From the NCBI GenBank assembly GCA_015062685.1, contig SUUE01000005.1, positions 21,628 to 85,627 of the forward strand: a stretch of DNA of 64,000 nucleotides, given 5' to 3'. This DNA is from Coriobacteriaceae bacterium. GTDB taxonomy: Bacteria > Actinomycetota > Coriobacteriia > Coriobacteriales > Eggerthellaceae. A program made the translations under genes and the position numbers. Positions 1 to 7,145 of this stretch are shown here, in pieces; the stretch's first letter is position 1; the number at the start of each line of letters is the position of its first letter. Under the pieces are notes generated by a model. That model had not been told where the DNA came from. It was given only the letters and a program-made list of their open reading frames with translations, and ran no database searches.

Positions 1-144
1 GTTCTTGCGGAAGCCCGCATGGACGCCCGCGGCGCGGAAGCCGAGGGCGCTCGAAACGCCGCCGCCGTCCACGACGGTAAGGCTGGTCAGGTCGGGCGTT
101 CCGCCCGGCAGGTTCAAAGGCTGTATGTCGTTGGCTTCGCTCAC
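1..144 (-). CDS. argJ: ArgJ, bifunctional ornithine acetyltransferase/N-acetylglutamate synthase (N-terminal fragment)
   Basis: Only the first 48 codons are present; the gene runs off the left edge. ArgJ moves the acetyl group from N-acetylornithine to glutamate in the cyclic arginine pathway. The fragment has the family's N-terminal pattern, a Gly-Gly-Gly-Val stretch followed by GFRAAGVHAGFRK, which matches the usual start of ArgJ. The start is a GTG preceded by GAGAGG. It follows argC on the same strand after a 122-base gap that holds a palindromic repeat, so argCJ probably form one arginine operon. The call rests on a short segment. Confidence 0.85.
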   Translation of the reverse strand, partial: MSEANDIQPLNLPGGTPDLTSLTVVDGGGVSSALGFRAAGVHAGFRKN

Positions 145-177
145 AACGTTCCTCTCGTTGGCGCTCTTCTCTCATTG

Positions 178-220
178 GCGCCCTCCGGGCGCGGGCGCTC
201 GGAGAGCGCCCCTACGGGCA
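178..220. repeat. Compound palindromic repeat between argC and argJ
   Basis: Two adjacent GC-rich inverted repeats lie in the argC-argJ gap: GCGCCC-TCC-GGGCGC, then GGGCGCTC-GGA-GAGCGCCC followed by CTACGGG. The same compound arrangement recurs between pheS and pheT. It belongs to the dispersed repeat family seen across the window. It could act as an mRNA-stabilising hairpin between operon genes; this is inference. Confidence 0.7.
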
Positions 221-266
221 ACCGGTAGCAGAGCAAATACCGGTTTCCGGTTCTGACTATCGGCCG

Positions 267-1325
267 TTAGGCCGGAATGGCTATGTGCTCCAGACCGATC
301 GTTTCCGGCAGGCCGAACACGATGTTCGCGCATTGCACCGCCTGGCCGGCGGCGCCCTTCCCCACGTTGTCGATGGCGCCCGTGGCCACCACGACGTTCG
401 CGTGGGCGTTGTATACGGCCGCCACGTGCGCGCGGCACGTGCCCGCGACCGACGAGGTCTTGGGCTGCGCGCCGCCGGTGAGCACGCTCACGAGCGGGGC
501 GTCCGCGTAGAAATCGGTGTACAGGCCATCGAGCTGCTCCTGGCTCACGCCGCTCTCGCCCAGCGGGAGCGTCACCGTGGAGAGAAGCCCGCGGTCGAGC
601 GGCGCCAGATGCGGCGTGAAGACCAACCGGCCCTCGATGCCCAGGATCTGCTCAATCTCGGGCGTGTGGCGGTGGCTTCCCACGCCGTAAGCCTCGACGT
701 TCTCGTCGGCGAAGCAGAAGTGCGTGCGCTCCGTGGCCTTCTTGCCCGCGCCCGAAACGCCGGACACGGCATCGGCCACGATGGGGCCCTCGCCCACGAG
801 GCCGGCGCGGATGAGCGGCGCCGCAGCGAGCGAGGTGGCCGTGGGGTAGCAGCCCGCGCAGCCGACGAGCACGCCCTGGCCGCTCTCGCGGCGGCTGGCC
901 AGCGCGCGCAACTCGCCGCCGAACAGCTCGGGAAGGCCGAACGCGGCCTGCGCGAGCAGGTCGGTTGCCGTGTGCTTCACCTTGTACCACTGCTCGTAGA
1001 CGGCGGGGTCCTTGAGGCGGAAGTCTGCCGAGAGGTCGATGACCGCGACGCCCGCCTGGACGAGCGCAGGAGCCTGCGCGATGGCCGCCGTGTGGGGCAC
1101 CGCCAGGAAGACCACGTCGCACTCGGTGAGGGGCGCGTCGTCGTGCGCGGTGAAGGCGAGGTCGGTCACGCCGAGGAAATTGGGGTAGAGGTCGCTCAGC
1201 TTGCAGCCCGCAAGTTCATTGGACGTCGCTGCGACCAATTCGAATTCTGGGTGAGTAAGAACGAGGCGTGCCGCTTCGATTCCCGCGAAGCCGGCCGCCC
1301 CGACGATCCCAGCCTTTATGCTCAT
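267..1325 (-). CDS. argC: N-acetyl-gamma-glutamyl-phosphate reductase ArgC
   Basis: This 352-residue protein reduces N-acetylglutamyl phosphate to the semialdehyde with NADPH, the third step of arginine synthesis in the cytoplasm. The N-terminal Rossmann motif GIVGAAGFAG and the catalytic cysteine motif GCAGCYPTAT are both visible, and the length is normal. An in-frame ATG lies 75 bases further upstream, but the ATG at 1325 places the GIVGAAG motif a few residues from the N terminus as in homologues, and it lies downstream of a good promoter. argJ follows on the same strand. Confidence 0.95.
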   Translation of the reverse strand: MSIKAGIVGAAGFAGIEAARLVLTHPEFELVAATSNELAGCKLSDLYPNFLGVTDLAFTAHDDAPLTECDVVFLAVPHTAAIAQAPALVQAGVAVIDLSADFRLKDPAVYEQWYKVKHTATDLLAQAAFGLPELFGGELRALASRRESGQGVLVGCAGCYPTATSLAAAPLIRAGLVGEGPIVADAVSGVSGAGKKATERTHFCFADENVEAYGVGSHRHTPEIEQILGIEGRLVFTPHLAPLDRGLLSTVTLPLGESGVSQEQLDGLYTDFYADAPLVSVLTGGAQPKTSSVAGTCRAHVAAVYNAHANVVVATGAIDNVGKGAAGQAVQCANIVFGLPETIGLEHIAIPA

Positions 1326-1361
1326 GAGACATCGCCCCAATCTTTTCGTGTGTGAGCGTTC

Positions 1362-1390
1362 ATCGTAGGAAAGTCCCACGTAGATTGCAA
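1362..1390 (-). promoter_or_regulatory. Predicted argC promoter with GTGGGAC motif
   Basis: On the minus strand TTGCAA and TACGAT are separated by exactly 17 bases and lie about 35 bases upstream of the argC ATG. The spacer contains GTGGGACT, a motif that recurs upstream of the ligase gene at 1547 and of pilA. No ArgR-type box was recognised. Confidence 0.5.
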
Positions 1391-1480
1391 GGTGCTTCAT
1401 CGTTTCTTAACCCAACGGAATCGTGGGCGAACCGCTTGTCGGGGCCAGCGGACGGGCGCCGCCGCGCAATTCCCGTGCGG

Positions 1481-1498
1481 TTGACTTTGTGGGACAAT
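1481..1498 (+). promoter_or_regulatory. Possible promoter and inverted-repeat element upstream of the GCS2 ligase gene
   Basis: TTGACT is followed directly by the small inverted repeat TTGT-GGG-ACAA. The segment TGGGACAAT could serve as an extended -10. The GTGGGAC core is shared with the divergent argC promoter and the pilA upstream region. No well-spaced -10 for TTGACT was found, so the promoter assignment is tentative. Confidence 0.35.
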
Positions 1499-1546
1499 GC
1501 CATCGAAAAGAATTAATCCACTAAGGAGAATAAAGCGAGGCATCTT

Positions 1547-2785
1547 ATGCGCGAGAACGTGGAAGCTATTGTCGATTACTTCAAGAGCGGCATCAAGAAA
1601 GAAGGCGAGCAGGGCAAGCTCGGGGTGGAGCTCGAGCACATCGTCGTGGGTCCTGGCAACTCCGCTGTCGCCTACGGGGACGAGCATGGCGCGGGCTGGC
1701 TGCTCGAGCAGCTCGAGAGCGAGTACGCCGAGCTCTCGAACGGCGATGCGGGGGCCCTCATCGGCCTCGCCGGGGGCAACAAGGCCGTCACGCTCGAGCC
1801 CGCAGCCCAATTGGAGCTGTCCGCCGGCCCCTTCGAGAACGGCGAGGATGCGCGTGTGGAGTTCACCGCGTTCCAGCGGGAGGTCATCGACCTGATCGAC
1901 CCTTACGGCTACCGGCTCGTGGAAGTGGGGTATCACCCCACGGCAAAAGCCGACGACCTGCCGCTCATACCCAAGGAGCGCTACCGCTTCATGGACGACC
2001 ACTTCGCGAAGATCGGCCCGTACGGGCGCCGCATGATGCGCGGCTCCGCATCCACGCAGATCTCGATCGACTACTACTCGGTCGAGGACTGCCTGCGCAA
2101 ACTGCGGCTCGCAACTGCGGCAGCCCCGCTATTCGCGCTCATCTGCGACAACTCGCCTGCTTTCGAAGGCGAGCCCAGCCCGCACCACATGATGCGCACC
2201 GAGATTTGGCGCGAATGCGATCCCGCACGCTGCAACGCCGTGCCCGGCGCGCTCGACCGCGACTTCACGCTCGAGAAGTATGCAGAGTACATCCTGAGCA
2301 CGCCCGCGATCTTCTACTACAACGAAGAGGGCGTCGCGCAGCCCACCGAGCAGACCTTCGGCGAGATATACGCGGACCGCGCGATGACGCGCGCCGACGT
2401 GGAGCACGCGCTGTCCATGTTCTTCAACGACGTGCGCTGCAAGACCTACATCGAGATCCGCCCCGCAGACGCCCTGCCCCTCGTGTACGTGGCCGCCTAC
2501 GCCACGCTCGTGAAGGGGCTGTTCTACTCCCCTGAGAGCCTCGATTTCCTCGACGAGCTGTTCGCGGACGTTGACGAGGCCGCGGTTGAGGCCGCCAAGA
2601 CCGAGCTCATGGCGAAGGGCTACGACGCCCAGGTGTACGGCAAGGCCGCGGGCGAGATCGTCGACGAGCTCTTCAAGCAGGCGCACAGTGCCCTGCCTCA
2701 GGGCGAGGCCATGTTGCTCAACCCCCTCGAGCAGCTCACGCGCATGCGCAAGACCCTCGCGATGATGGGCAGGCGCAAGAAGTAA
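1547..2785 (+). CDS. GCS2-type glutamate-cysteine ligase family protein
   Basis: This 412-residue protein resembles carboxylate-amine ligases of the GCS2/EgtA family, which join glutamate to cysteine using ATP. Supporting segments are KLGVELEHIV near the N terminus, the TLEPAAQLELSAGPF glutamate-binding-like segment, MRGSASTQISIDY in the middle and YIEIRPADALP near the end. GAGG lies seven bases before the ATG, with AAGGAG further upstream. It is transcribed away from argC. Whether it makes gamma-glutamylcysteine or another thiol or peptide cannot be told from sequence, and no glutathione synthetase gene is nearby. Confidence 0.85.
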   Translation: MRENVEAIVDYFKSGIKKEGEQGKLGVELEHIVVGPGNSAVAYGDEHGAGWLLEQLESEYAELSNGDAGALIGLAGGNKAVTLEPAAQLELSAGPFENGEDARVEFTAFQREVIDLIDPYGYRLVEVGYHPTAKADDLPLIPKERYRFMDDHFAKIGPYGRRMMRGSASTQISIDYYSVEDCLRKLRLATAAAPLFALICDNSPAFEGEPSPHHMMRTEIWRECDPARCNAVPGALDRDFTLEKYAEYILSTPAIFYYNEEGVAQPTEQTFGEIYADRAMTRADVEHALSMFFNDVRCKTYIEIRPADALPLVYVAAYATLVKGLFYSPESLDFLDELFADVDEAAVEAAKTELMAKGYDAQVYGKAAGEIVDELFKQAHSALPQGEAMLLNPLEQLTRMRKTLAMMGRRKK

Positions 2786-2806
2786 GCGTCACGGGCCTGG
2801 CAAGAG

Positions 2807-2899
2807 GACGCGCGGAGCGCGCCCCTACAGGCGTTTCGGGAAGGCGACGCATCCGTTTTTAGCGACCCGATGGGAAGGACGCGCGGAGCGCGCCCCTAC
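2807..2899. repeat. Two tandem copies of the GC-rich palindromic repeat
   Basis: Two near-identical copies, at 2807-2828 and 2877-2899, carry the core GCGCGGAGCGCGCCCCTAC followed by AGGCGTTTCGG or GGGCGTTCCGC. They sit between convergently transcribed genes, the ligase and the antitoxin-like gene. Similar copies occur near 60.3 kb and 62.9 kb. They may help end transcription from either side, although no U-run follows. Confidence 0.75.
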
Positions 2900-2948
2900 G
2901 GGCGTTCCGCGACACGAACTCACCGCCGAAGGCGGCATGCGCTCGCGA

Positions 2949-3143
2949 TCACAACCGGAATGTGGTGCGGTCGGTGGCGCCGAGAACCGTGCCGTCGGTG
3001 AGGAAGCGCTCGAACACCGCGGGGCTCATGGCCACGAGGGCCTCGTCGGCGCCGTCGTAAACCACCACGGGGTTGCCCTCCGCATGCGCCACCGCAACCA
3101 TTTCACGGACATCGTTGATTTTCTCGAGCTCGAACGTCTTCAT
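2949..3143 (-). CDS. Phd/YefM-like antitoxin or DNA-binding protein, solitary
   Basis: This is a 64-residue protein beginning MKTFELEKINDVREMVAVAHAEG. The pattern, a short helix-forming N terminus, then PVVVYDGADEALVAMSP and a final helix FERFL, is that of Phd/YefM antitoxins, which bind DNA and neutralise a toxin partner. The ATG at 3143 has AGGTGG eight bases upstream; an upstream in-frame extension has no such site. No RelE-, Doc- or other toxin-like gene is adjacent, so it may be an orphan or may act elsewhere. Assignment is by pattern only. Confidence 0.6.
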   Translation of the reverse strand: MKTFELEKINDVREMVAVAHAEGNPVVVYDGADEALVAMSPAVFERFLTDGTVLGATDRTTFRL

Positions 3144-3241
3144 GCCGCCCACCTTTCCCTCGGAAACCGGTGCGCAGGCGTGATGGGCAGCGCCGGGCGA
3201 CGCCGCCGGGGACCGACGGGCTGCTCGAGCGCGACGGCACC

Positions 3242-3266
3242 TGCTCCATGTACTGGAGCAATCATA
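3242..3266 (-). promoter_or_regulatory. Predicted promoter -10 and abutting inverted-repeat operator
   Basis: On the minus strand TATGAT (3266-3261) is followed immediately by a perfect inverted repeat, TGCTCCA-GTACA-TGGAGCA (3260-3242). The repeat would cover the transcription start of the antitoxin-like gene at 3143, leaving about 100 bases of leader. This matches the usual autorepression layout of Phd-type antitoxins. The -35 is weak. Confidence 0.5.
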
Positions 3267-3297
3267 CCACATTTTGCGAACGTTTGTTTGTGTTTCC

Positions 3298-3855
3298 TTA
3301 AGAAGTTTTCTCGAAGAACGTCACGTGGACCGACGCCGACACGGGCGCATCCTTGGAAGAGGACGCCTTCGTGGACTTGTCGTTGATCGAAATGGTGTCC
3401 ACTCGGCACGGGTACTTCCCCGCTGCGAGCGCGTCGACGATCGATTCCGCCGCCTCGTACGAAGAGGACTCGTAGTCGATGCGCACGCCGCGCGCGACGT
3501 AGCCCGCGTTGCTCGTGTCCAGGTCGTCAAACGACAGCGAGTAGCTGGCCGCCGCCGACATGATCCTGTTCAGCTGCGCCATGAGGGGCTGGATGTTGTC
3601 GTACTCCGGCACCTCGACGGGCTTGGCGCCCTCGGCCTTGCGCTGCTCGATCTCGGCCTTCATCTGATCGATTTGATTTGCGCGCGCTTCCATAAGCTGG
3701 GTCTGCGACTGGACCGTGGACAGCTCGCCCTCGATCTTCGTTATCTGGTCGGTCGTGTTCTGATACACGAACACGAACCACGCAACCGCCACCAGGATGA
3801 TTGCGAACACCAAAACGAGGGCCTTCTCGCGACGCGACATCTTGTACGTGAGCAT
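3298..3855 (-). CDS. pilO: Type IV pilus inner-membrane protein PilO
   Basis: This 185-residue protein has a short cytoplasmic head, one membrane segment (roughly residues 14-31), a coiled coil rich in Gln and Glu (about 35-75) and a C-terminal ferredoxin-like domain, the standard PilO plan. PilO pairs with PilN to form the alignment subcomplex that links the assembly platform to PilM. AAGGGGG precedes the ATG. It is the last gene of the pilD-pilM-pilN-pilO run, ten bases after pilN. Identity rests mainly on topology and position after pilMN. Confidence 0.82.
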   Translation of the reverse strand: MLTYKMSRREKALVLVFAIILVAVAWFVFVYQNTTDQITKIEGELSTVQSQTQLMEARANQIDQMKAEIEQRKAEGAKPVEVPEYDNIQPLMAQLNRIMSAAASYSLSFDDLDTSNAGYVARGVRIDYESSSYEAAESIVDALAAGKYPCRVDTISINDKSTKASSSKDAPVSASVHVTFFEKTS

Positions 3856-3865
3856 ATCGACCCCC

Positions 3866-4471
3866 TTACGCCTTCTCGACCGAAATGACCATGGCGGCTG
3901 TCAGCTCCTCGTTCTTCGAGGAATCCTGCCCCGCCGTCGACACGGCCACGTTCTTGACGATGGGCTGCTCGTAGAGCTTGCTCACGAGCTTACCCACGTT
4001 CTCGAGCGTGATGTTGCTCAGGTTGAGCGTGATCGTGTTCTTGTCGTAGTTAATCTCGTCGATGTGCGCGTAGGGCGCGATGTAGGCGTCGACGAGCTCC
4101 ATGGCCTCGATCGCGCTCACCTCGTTGGCCGCGGAGGAGAGGCGCGTCGATTGGTACGCGTCGTACTCTTCCTTCACCTGATCGTAGTCGGCGGCCTTGG
4201 CCTGCACGCTCCGCAGCACCTGGGTCTGGGAGTTGAGCTCCGCCTGCTTGGCGGACACGTTGGCGAACAGGTCGTACACGCCGAACTTGATGAACACAGC
4301 CAAGAGCACGAACAAGATGATGGCCACCGGCAGAACCTTGCGCCAATCGTTGTTGCGCTCCTTGCGCGGCATGAGGTTGATGTAGCGCTTGGAGGGGTAC
4401 GTGACGCTGCCCTTGCCCGACGCCTTCTTGAGGCCCGAGAACGAAATCTTCTTGCTCCAGTCCAGCGCCAT
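3866..4471 (-). CDS. pilN: Type IV pilus assembly protein PilN
   Basis: This 201-residue bitopic membrane protein has an N-terminal cytoplasmic tail of about 45 residues, a membrane helix (VLPVAIILFVLLAVFIKFG), a coiled coil and a small C-terminal domain. The tail contains YINLMPRKER, which matches the INLLPWRE-type motif through which PilN binds PilM. The ATG follows the pilM stop codon directly, so the two genes are translationally coupled. It forms the inner-membrane alignment complex with PilO and PilM. Confidence 0.88.
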   Translation of the reverse strand: MALDWSKKISFSGLKKASGKGSVTYPSKRYINLMPRKERNNDWRKVLPVAIILFVLLAVFIKFGVYDLFANVSAKQAELNSQTQVLRSVQAKAADYDQVKEEYDAYQSTRLSSAANEVSAIEAMELVDAYIAPYAHIDEINYDKNTITLNLSNITLENVGKLVSKLYEQPIVKNVAVSTAGQDSSKNEELTAAMVISVEKA

Positions 4472-5476
4472 CTACATCGCCTCGCCTTCGAGCATGCTGC
4501 CGATGGCCAGCGCGCAGACGGGGGAATTCTCCTGGCCCCGCGCCTCGGGCGGCAAAACCGCCTCGATGCTCGCGGCGGGCACCGCCACCGCCTCGGCAAT
4601 TGCCATGGTGAGCTGGGATATGCGGGCGCCGCCGCCGAGGAAGCACAGCAGGCTGATCTCGCGCTCGCGGTTGCTGAAGTTGTAGAAGTTGATGACCTTG
4701 GCCACCTCGACCGCGAACCGGTCGCAGAGCGCCAAGCACGGCTGCTCGTCGAGCACGCCCTCGAAGTTCGTGAACTTGTAGCTGCCCGCCGTGTAGGGGT
4801 CGATGCCCTTCAGGTCGGCGATGATGTTGTCGAACTCGCGGCAACCCATCTCGATGGTGCGCGCGGAGTCGTAGCGCAAGCCGCGGAACAGCGACACGGT
4901 GACGTCCGCATGGCCGATGTCCACGAGGACGACGTCCTGCCCCATGAACTCGGGCACGCGCTTCGCGTAGTCCTGCAGCAGGCGCGCATAGGCCATGGGG
5001 GCCGGCGTGACCATCCTGAGCTTGAAGCCAGATTTCTTGAGCATCATCGCGTACTCGTCCACGAGCTGCTTCGACACCGCCGACGCGTACAGCTCCATGC
5101 GGCCGGGGCCGCCGTCCTCGCCGGGGACCATCTCGTCCACCGCGTAGTCGTAGAGGTAGCCCTCGGGGTCGTCGCTGATGAAATCGCGGAACTCATACGG
5201 AAGGTTGAGCTCGAGCTCGGCCGTGGACATCAAGGGCAGCGAGATATGGCGGAAGAACACCTGGTTGGAACCGAGCACGAGCGCGCAGTTGCGGTCGCGG
5301 ATGTGCTCGTCGGCGCGAACCATCTTGAGGAAGCGCGCCATGGTCTCGGGCGATGCCACCTCGCCGTCGCGCACGATGTTGTCGGGCATGCGGCTCGAGA
5401 TGAGCTTCATGCTGCCACCATCGCGCATGGCAATCTTGCAATTGTTGTTGCCGATATCAATCCCTATAAGCGCCAC
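4472..5476 (-). CDS. pilM: Type IV pilus assembly ATPase-fold protein PilM
   Basis: This is a 334-residue actin-like (FtsA/PilM fold) cytoplasmic protein. The N-terminal phosphate-binding motif IGIDIGNNNCKIA, VLVDIGHADVTVS in the middle and FLGGGARI near the end are the three nucleotide-site segments of the family. PilM binds the PilN tail and relays motor activity to the pilus base. The start is GTG with AAGGGA upstream. It is followed without a gap by pilN. Confidence 0.92.
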   Translation of the reverse strand: MALIGIDIGNNNCKIAMRDGGSMKLISSRMPDNIVRDGEVASPETMARFLKMVRADEHIRDRNCALVLGSNQVFFRHISLPLMSTAELELNLPYEFRDFISDDPEGYLYDYAVDEMVPGEDGGPGRMELYASAVSKQLVDEYAMMLKKSGFKLRMVTPAPMAYARLLQDYAKRVPEFMGQDVVLVDIGHADVTVSLFRGLRYDSARTIEMGCREFDNIIADLKGIDPYTAGSYKFTNFEGVLDEQPCLALCDRFAVEVAKVINFYNFSNREREISLLCFLGGGARISQLTMAIAEAVAVPAASIEAVLPPEARGQENSPVCALAIGSMLEGEAM

Positions 5477-5534
5477 GCGTGTATCCCTTCAGCTTCATTG
5501 TGCGTAAGCCCTATTATTGTAGCGCTTTTTGAGG

Positions 5535-6386
5535 CTACAGGAAGCTTGCATACCAGGTAATAAAGGCATTTCCCACGAGCATGGTGATCACGCACGCGGC
5601 CGCGATCGAGGGGCCGAAGGGTATGGGGCGACGCATGAAGCCCTCTTCCCCGGCTTGATCCCCCGAAGGCTGCTCCCCCGCAGGCGCCCCCGCCCGCCCG
5701 GAAGTGAGCAGGGCAACGACGATGCCGAAGATGCAGCTGACGATGATGAGGAAGAGCCCCTGCTGCCAGCCGAAGTAGAATCCAGCCACCGCATAGAGCT
5801 TGAGGTCGCCGCCGCCCATGGACTCGCGGCCGAGCACCTTGTCGGCGGCGAGCACGACGATGACGAGGGCTACGCCCATGCCGAAGCCGCTCGCCAGGTA
5901 GTAGCCGATCTCGGGCAGGGCGAGCGTTCCCATGAAATACGCGGCAGCCAGGTAGACGGCGCGGATGGCCAGCGCCACGACGATGCAGGCGTTGGGGATG
6001 ATGAAGTCGTCGATGTCGGTGAGGCTCAGGAACAGGAGCACGCCGGCGAACGCGAGCAGCTCGACCGTCTCGAGGGACAGGCCGTACACGTAGACGATGG
6101 CCATGAAGACGATTGCGCACACGAGCTCGGTGGCAGGGTAGCGCGCGGAGACGGGTTCGCCGCAGTAGCGGCACTTGCGCCCCGAGAGCAGCCAGCTGAG
6201 CACGGGCACTAGGTCGCGCGCGCCGAGCTCATGCCCGCAGGCAGGGCAATGCGAGCGTCCCGAAAGCACCGACTCGCCATGCGTGGAGCGCCACGCCCAG
6301 CAGTTGATGAAGCTGCCCATGACGAGCCCCAGCAAGCCCGCCACGACCAGCACATACGCTGTGACTATGGGATCGAAGTTCTGCAT
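5535..6386 (-). CDS. pilD: Prepilin leader peptidase/N-methyltransferase PilD
   Basis: This 283-residue polytopic membrane aspartyl protease cleaves prepilins after the leader Gly and methylates the new N terminus. The first aspartate motif LTDIDDFIIPN and the second GGGDLKLYA are present. The cytosolic loop carries the paired cysteines CPACG and CRYCG typical of bifunctional enzymes. The ATG at 6386 gives the usual short N terminus (MQNFDPIV). There is no clear ribosome site and a -10 lies only seven bases upstream, so the mRNA may be leaderless. A terminator separates it from pilA, and pilMNO follow. Confidence 0.95.
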   Translation of the reverse strand: MQNFDPIVTAYVLVVAGLLGLVMGSFINCWAWRSTHGESVLSGRSHCPACGHELGARDLVPVLSWLLSGRKCRYCGEPVSARYPATELVCAIVFMAIVYVYGLSLETVELLAFAGVLLFLSLTDIDDFIIPNACIVVALAIRAVYLAAAYFMGTLALPEIGYYLASGFGMGVALVIVVLAADKVLGRESMGGGDLKLYAVAGFYFGWQQGLFLIIVSCIFGIVVALLTSGRAGAPAGEQPSGDQAGEEGFMRRPIPFGPSIAAACVITMLVGNAFITWYASFL

Positions 6387-6392
6387 GCGGAA

Positions 6393-6398
6393 AGTATA
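6393..6398 (-). promoter_or_regulatory. Predicted pilD -10 (possible leaderless start)
   Basis: The minus strand reads TATACT seven bases before the pilD ATG, so transcription would begin at or next to the start codon. The -35 is weak. It lies just past the pilA terminator, which would give pilDMNO their own promoter. Confidence 0.45.
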
Positions 6399-6417
6399 CC
6401 CTTTGGAAGACTCCCGT

Positions 6418-6448
6418 ATAAAAAGAGGCCGCATCCGAGGATGCGGCC
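6418..6448 (-). terminator. Rho-independent terminator of pilA
   Basis: On the minus strand a perfect 10-bp GC-rich stem (arms 6439-6448 and 6427-6436, GGCCGCATCC/GGATGCGGCC) is followed by a TCTTTTTATA tract. It lies about 30 bases after the pilA stop and would isolate the major pilin transcript from pilD. Confidence 0.88.
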
Positions 6449-6478
6449 CTTTTCTGCAACGACTCTAACTATTCGGAA

Positions 6479-6952
6479 TTAACCATTCCCGTTGCCGCCG
6501 CTGTTGTTGTTGGTGGGGGTATCAGTGGTGCCGAAATGAGCAGTGCCTCCACCATAAGTCAAATCAACTGTGACAACCTTCTTATCCTTGTCGATGGTGG
6601 TCTTCAGTTCTTGGGTACGCGTACTGAATTCAAACTTTTGAGTTGATCCATCTGACAAAGTCACCGTATAGACCTTCGGATCAGTCCCAGACGGGCCCTC
6701 AACCTTTGTCGCAGTTGCACCAGTTCCTGTATACGGCGACATAACGTCCGCCTGGACCAGGCCGTAGATGGAGCGGGCGTTTGCCTCGTCCGTCGCGTCC
6801 TTGGAGCGGTCGAGCTGAGCACCCAGGACGGGGATGGCGATGGCGACCAGGACGGCGATGATGGCGATGACGATGAGCATCTCCATCAGGGTGAAGCCCT
6901 TGACGCCGCGCTTCTGCAACGCCTCTTTGCGGTTCTTCAGCATCTCAATCAT
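6479..6952 (-). CDS. pilA: Major type IV pilin PilA
   Basis: This 157-residue prepilin has an 18-residue basic leader ending in Gly, then the class III signal FTLMEMLIVIAIIAVLVAI, in which Glu at mature position 5 and the hydrophobic helix are intact. It would be processed by PilD and polymerise into the fibre. The C-terminal half is Thr/Gly/Ser-rich with an Asn-Gly tail, has no cysteines and is visibly richer in A+T than neighbouring genes, suggesting diversification. AGGAGG is five bases upstream of the ATG, but it lies inside a perfect 15-bp hairpin. The gene is flanked by its own promoter and terminator. Confidence 0.93.
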   Translation of the reverse strand: MIEMLKNRKEALQKRGVKGFTLMEMLIVIAIIAVLVAIAIPVLGAQLDRSKDATDEANARSIYGLVQADVMSPYTGTGATATKVEGPSGTDPKVYTVTLSDGSTQKFEFSTRTQELKTTIDKDKKVVTVDLTYGGGTAHFGTTDTPTNNNSGGNGNG

Positions 6953-6953
6953 A

Positions 6954-7000
6954 TATACCTCCTTCGGTTGTTACCGAAGGAGGTATACGTCCCCTTCGGT
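6954..7000 (-). promoter_or_regulatory. pilA 5' leader with two mutually exclusive hairpins, one hiding the ribosome site
   Basis: The minus-strand leader contains three related segments in order: ACCGAAGGGG (7000-6991), TATACCTCCTTCGGT (6987-6973) and ACCGAAGGAGGTATA (6968-6954). Segments two and three form a perfect 15-bp stem with a four-base loop that buries the AGGAGG ribosome site. Segment one can instead pair with CCTCCTTCGGT of segment two (about 10 bp including one G-U), which would free the ribosome site. The geometry is directly visible; a switch function is inferred. Confidence 0.7.
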
Positions 7001-7013
7001 TATTGACGGCCAT

Positions 7014-7019
7014 ATTATA
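7014..7019 (-). promoter_or_regulatory. Predicted pilA promoter -10
   Basis: A perfect TATAAT on the minus strand would start transcription near 7007. The leader of about 55 bases then contains exactly the three-segment hairpin region. No good -35 is present, which fits a promoter that needs an activator. Confidence 0.65.
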
Positions 7020-7027
7020 TACCGTTT

Positions 7028-7145
7028 GTCCCACCGTGATATGCGGGAACGATGCACTTTTCTCTCGATAAATCAACCTTTTGGCAACACCGCATGTGGG
7101 ACTTGTGTCCCATTTTTCGAGACCTATCTATATCTTGAGTCCCAC
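7028..7145. promoter_or_regulatory. Cluster of four GTCCCA sites upstream of pilA
   Basis: GTCCCAC occurs at 7028-7034 and 7139-7145. An inverted pair, TGGGAC-TTGT-GTCCCA, occurs at 7097-7112. All four lie in the 118 bases between the pilC stop and the pilA promoter. The same heptamer is in the argC promoter spacer and upstream of the gene at 1547. They look like binding sites for an unidentified regulator. Confidence 0.45.

Noticed and set aside
7097-7117. Plus-strand terminator (TGGGAC hairpin followed by TTTTT)
   Set aside because: No plus-strand gene ends there; the hairpin has only six pairs and is better explained as part of the GTCCCA site cluster.
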